Shown here piece by piece: positions 14,471 to 16,758 of a stretch of 16,758 nucleotides of DNA (positions are counted from its first letter, which is position 1; the number at the start of each line of letters is the position of its first letter). Source of the stretch: JBNKLG01 sp050292235 (GTDB taxonomy: Bacteria > Pseudomonadota > Gammaproteobacteria > Chromatiales > Chromatiaceae); NCBI GenBank assembly GCA_050292235.1, contig JBNKLG010000060.1, positions 1 through 16,758 on the forward strand. Direction: 5' to 3'. The notes beneath the pieces are model-generated. The model was not told the origin of the DNA, ran no database searches, and saw nothing but the letters and a program-made list of their open reading frames with translations. Position numbers and translations under genes: made by a program.

Positions 14471-14988
14471 GATTTCTCCCCCCATTCGATCAATATTGGT
14501 GTTTCTCCACTGTTGTCCAACAGCATCCAGTCATCAACCATGGTTTTATACAATGATTCAAAATAGCGCAGTCCGGCATCAAACCGGCGATGGATCACTG
14601 GCTCGGGCACGTTGTGTCCACCCTGCCTGACACGCTCGGCAACACGCGCCACAGCCAGTTCGGGCGACTGCAAACGCAGAAAGTAGATGGAAACAAAATA
14701 GCCCTGTTGTTGCCAGGCTTGCAGCCGACGGGCATAAACTCGTCCGGACAGCGTAGTCTCAAAGGCAAAGTTGTCGCCGCGCGCAGCGTGCTCATCCATT
14801 TCCTGTAACATCAACCGACCCGCCTTGAACGCCGCCTGTTCGGGTGAAAAGGGTGAAAGCCCCGCCGCAATCAAATCAGCGTTGATGAATACCGGACACT
14901 GAGCTTCCTGCGGCAGAAATTCCCGAGCAAAGGTGGTCTTTCCCGCACCGTTGGGGCCTGCAATAACAATGATTCGCTTGTTGCTCAT
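14467..14988 (-). CDS. Zeta-toxin-like P-loop kinase
   Basis: A 173-residue P-loop protein. The Walker A motif is GPNGAGKTT at 11-19. INADLIAAGLSPF at 35-47 and NFAFETTLSGR at 73-83 are the substrate-side motifs of zeta/PezT family kinases. RVRQGGHNVPEPVIHRRF near 138-155 supplies the conserved arginines. Characterised zeta toxins phosphorylate UDP-N-acetylglucosamine and block cell-wall synthesis, but many family members, often annotated only as AAA ATPases, have unknown substrates. Its ATG overlaps the mod stop by four bases, and its stop overlaps the start of the 75-residue gene. It is therefore expressed with the type III restriction system and may be an abortive-infection or addiction component. 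Toxicity is unproven. Confidence 0.85.
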   Translation of the reverse strand: MSNKRIIVIAGPNGAGKTTFAREFLPQEAQCPVFINADLIAAGLSPFSPEQAAFKAGRLMLQEMDEHAARGDNFAFETTLSGRVYARRLQAWQQQGYFVSIYFLRLQSPELAVARVAERVRQGGHNVPEPVIHRRFDAGLRYFESLYKTMVDDWMLLDNSGETPILIEWGEKS

Positions 14989-16676
14989 TCATCATCCCCA
15001 AACAGTGTCGCCTGCCCTGACGCGGAATTTTTTTGTTTTTTCCGTTTCGGTTCTGGCGCTGGTACAGACTCAGGCTCCACCATCGGCAGATTCTGCACAT
15101 TCAAGCTGTAGTCATCATGGCCCCATTCGCAGCGCGACAGCACCACCTTCGGGATTTTTTTGATGGTGAGGTTAGGCCAGCGCTCGGCGGCCTTAGCAGC
15201 GCTCACGCCGCGGAAGGCGCTGCACAGCACCAGCAGGCTGCGGCCCTCGCCGACCTCTTCGGACAAAACCTGGAACTGATCAGCCGACAGGTTTTGCGTG
15301 GTGACATAGATGAAGTCGGTTTCGGTGGAGTGTCCCTGCTGCCACCAAACGGTCTCCGACGGTGCATAAGTGAAGCCCTCCAGCTTACATAGCGCCTCGG
15401 TCAGCATGGCGGCGTTGTATTCCGGGTTGACCACCCAGTTACCCCACTTGTCCTTCTCCAGCAGCGAGGGAGCCAGGCGGTAGTAGCGGAATCCGCCGCC
15501 GCCTTTCCAATCGACAGCCTGGGTGATGCCGCCAGGGTCTTCGCCGTCGATGACCTTTTGCATGCGGGGAATAATGTGGGTGTGGCAGTGATCACCCAGC
15601 TCCACCATGATCCAGCGACGGCCCATTTTGTGTGCGACGGCACCGGTGGTGCCGGAGCCGGCGAAGGAGTCAAAAACAAAGTCACCTGGATTCGTAGCGA
15701 TCATTAAAATACGCTCGAGCAATCTTTCTGGCTTTGGCGTATCAAATGTAGAAACTGATGTTAGAAGTTTATTTAAATGATCCCTCTTCGCCTCTTGATT
15801 ATGCCCTGCCTCATCCGCCGTCCAAAATGTCCGCGGAACAACACCACCCTGCACATCACTTAAATACCTTTTGATTATTGGCATCCTATTGCCATCTTTG
15901 CCGAAATAAGCTCTCCCCTCTTCAATAGCTTTTGCAAGTGCTTCTTTTGAAAATACCCAGTATCTACCTGGGGATGGAACTACAACACGCCCAGAAGGCA
16001 AGGTTACTTCAAATCGTTGTTTTTCAGAGCCACTTTTCGCGGTGCCATTATCTCCCTGTAGCCAAGGTCCCCTCGGATCATTATCAGGATTTTTGTAGCG
16101 CTTCTCTTGCTCTGGGGTTCTCGGAAGTAGATTCCGAACCTTTTTCCATAAATTTCTATTGCTTACATACACAAGAAGATGATCGTGTGCCGATGAGATA
16201 TCCGTATCGCTTCGACGTCCTTTGTCCTTTTCCCAAGCGATAGAAGTTAAGAATTGGCTACGGCCGAATACTTCATCACAAAGAACCTTCAGATAGTGCG
16301 CCTCGTTATCGTCGATGGTGATCCACAAGGATCCATCGTCAGATAACAGATTGCGAATAATCTCCAGCCGGTCGCGCATCAGCGACAGCCAGAGGGAGTG
16401 TTCCAGTCCGTCGTCATAGTGGATGAAGGCGCTGCCGGTGTTGTAAGGCGGATCGATGAACACGCACTTCACCTTGCCCGCAAACTCCTGCTCCAATGCC
16501 TTCAGCGCCAGCAGGTTGTCACCGAAGATCAGGCGGTTATCGAAGATGTCGTGATCTGTCACCCGCTGTTTGGCATGGTAGGACTTTTCCGGATCCTCCA
16601 GCAGAACCCGCGGCTCCAGCTTGGGGCGCTTTTCCTTGCCTATCCAGGTCAGTTCCAGTTTTTGTTTTTTAGTCAT
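14985..16676 (-). CDS. mod: Type III DNA methyltransferase, Mod subunit
   Basis: A 563-residue site-specific adenine-N6 methyltransferase. Motif IV, DPPY at 75-78 (VFIDPPYNTGSAF), comes before the SAM-binding motif I FAGSGTTG at 338-345, the order of the beta class used by type III Mod proteins. Residues about 139-319 lie between them and form the target-recognition domain. Mod methylates one strand of an asymmetric site and also guides Res. The stretch encoding the recognition domain (about 15721-16260) is near 44 percent GC by hand count, against about 60 percent on either side, a sign of replacement by recombination. The frame is intact across the change. The C-terminus is Lys/Arg- and Gln-rich (PKRKKQKNSASGQATLFGDDE). 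The start is ATG at 16676. It leads a four-gene overlapping operon with zeta-like, small protein and res. Confidence 0.94.
   Translation of the reverse strand: MTKKQKLELTWIGKEKRPKLEPRVLLEDPEKSYHAKQRVTDHDIFDNRLIFGDNLLALKALEQEFAGKVKCVFIDPPYNTGSAFIHYDDGLEHSLWLSLMRDRLEIIRNLLSDDGSLWITIDDNEAHYLKVLCDEVFGRSQFLTSIAWEKDKGRRSDTDISSAHDHLLVYVSNRNLWKKVRNLLPRTPEQEKRYKNPDNDPRGPWLQGDNGTAKSGSEKQRFEVTLPSGRVVVPSPGRYWVFSKEALAKAIEEGRAYFGKDGNRMPIIKRYLSDVQGGVVPRTFWTADEAGHNQEAKRDHLNKLLTSVSTFDTPKPERLLERILMIATNPGDFVFDSFAGSGTTGAVAHKMGRRWIMVELGDHCHTHIIPRMQKVIDGEDPGGITQAVDWKGGGGFRYYRLAPSLLEKDKWGNWVVNPEYNAAMLTEALCKLEGFTYAPSETVWWQQGHSTETDFIYVTTQNLSADQFQVLSEEVGEGRSLLVLCSAFRGVSAAKAAERWPNLTIKKIPKVVLSRCEWGHDDYSLNVQNLPMVEPESVPAPEPKRKKQKNSASGQATLFGDDE
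15721..16260 (-). other. Low-GC block inside mod (target-recognition domain)
   Basis: Nine consecutive 60-base lines were counted by hand and give 236 G or C in 540 bases (about 44 percent). The lines checked on either side (15361-15540 and 16381-16500) range from 55 to 65 percent. The block maps to residues 139-319, between motif IV and motif I. This is where specificity resides in type III Mod proteins, so exchange of this domain between alleles explains the pattern. Edges are approximate. Confidence 0.6.
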
Positions 16677-16693
16677 CGGGCTACTTCAATTCC

Positions 16694-16758
16694 TCACACA
16701 CGCGCACGCGCTCTGGCCTGCACGCGGGCCTGCAGTTGTGCGCGCACTTGGGCATAGA
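16694..16758 (-). CDS. Possible C-terminal end of an upstream gene
   Basis: An open frame entering from the right edge reads YAQVRAQLQARVQARARARV and then stops at 16696-16694, 17 bases before mod. The Gln/Ala/Arg-rich helix looks like a plausible protein tail, and a close-packed upstream gene would fit the operon style. Twenty residues are too few to identify, and the other two frames are also open for most of this distance. No family is claimed. Confidence 0.3.
   Translation of the reverse strand, partial: YAQVRAQLQARVQARARARV

Noticed and set aside
1..16758. CRISPR array, tRNA, transposase or phage integrase
   Set aside because: No regularly spaced direct repeats, cloverleaf-like sequences or recombinase/transposase motifs were found on either strand.

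Overview
The window is about 16.8 kb of fairly GC-rich DNA in which every supported gene lies on the minus strand, so transcription runs from high to low coordinates. Protein content (inducible UmuDC polymerase, PvdE/SyrD-type peptide exporters, an EntD-type phosphopantetheinyl transferase, a type III restriction system) points to a Pseudomonadota bacterium. I cannot name the genus. No rRNA, tRNA, CRISPR array, insertion sequence or phage gene was seen.

Region A (about 16694 to 11550) is a type III restriction-modification operon. It runs mod, a zeta-toxin-like kinase, a small 75-residue protein, then res. All three junctions are 4-base ATGA overlaps, so the kinase and small protein belong to the operon. 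The part of mod encoding the target-recognition domain is much more AT-rich than its flanks, which suggests allelic replacement. A short open frame ending at 16694 may be the tail of one more upstream gene.

Region B (11419 to 9654) is a umuD-umuC pair for SOS-induced translesion synthesis, again joined by an ATGA overlap. UmuD keeps its cleavage site and catalytic Ser/Lys and has a Gly/Arg/Pro-rich N-terminal extension.

Region C (9428 to 1113) is a long, tightly packed gene string. It holds a spore-photoproduct-lyase-like radical SAM enzyme, two adjacent cyclic-peptide-type ABC exporters, an SPFH/prohibitin-like membrane protein, an NMT1-type substrate-binding protein, a membrane-anchored Cache sensor with no output domain, a 52-residue membrane protein and a Sfp/EntD-type phosphopantetheinyl transferase.

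Region D (972 to 1) has a DUF697/YcjF-like membrane protein and then the first 100 codons of an adenylation-domain (NRPS-type) protein that leaves the window.

The adenylation gene, the carrier-protein-activating transferase, the radical SAM enzyme and the two peptide exporters together look like part of a nonribosomal peptide pathway. Its unusual feature is an embedded SPFH, binding-protein and Cache module that could sense a ligand at the membrane. The role of that module and the product are inferences. Most of the synthetase lies beyond the left edge.
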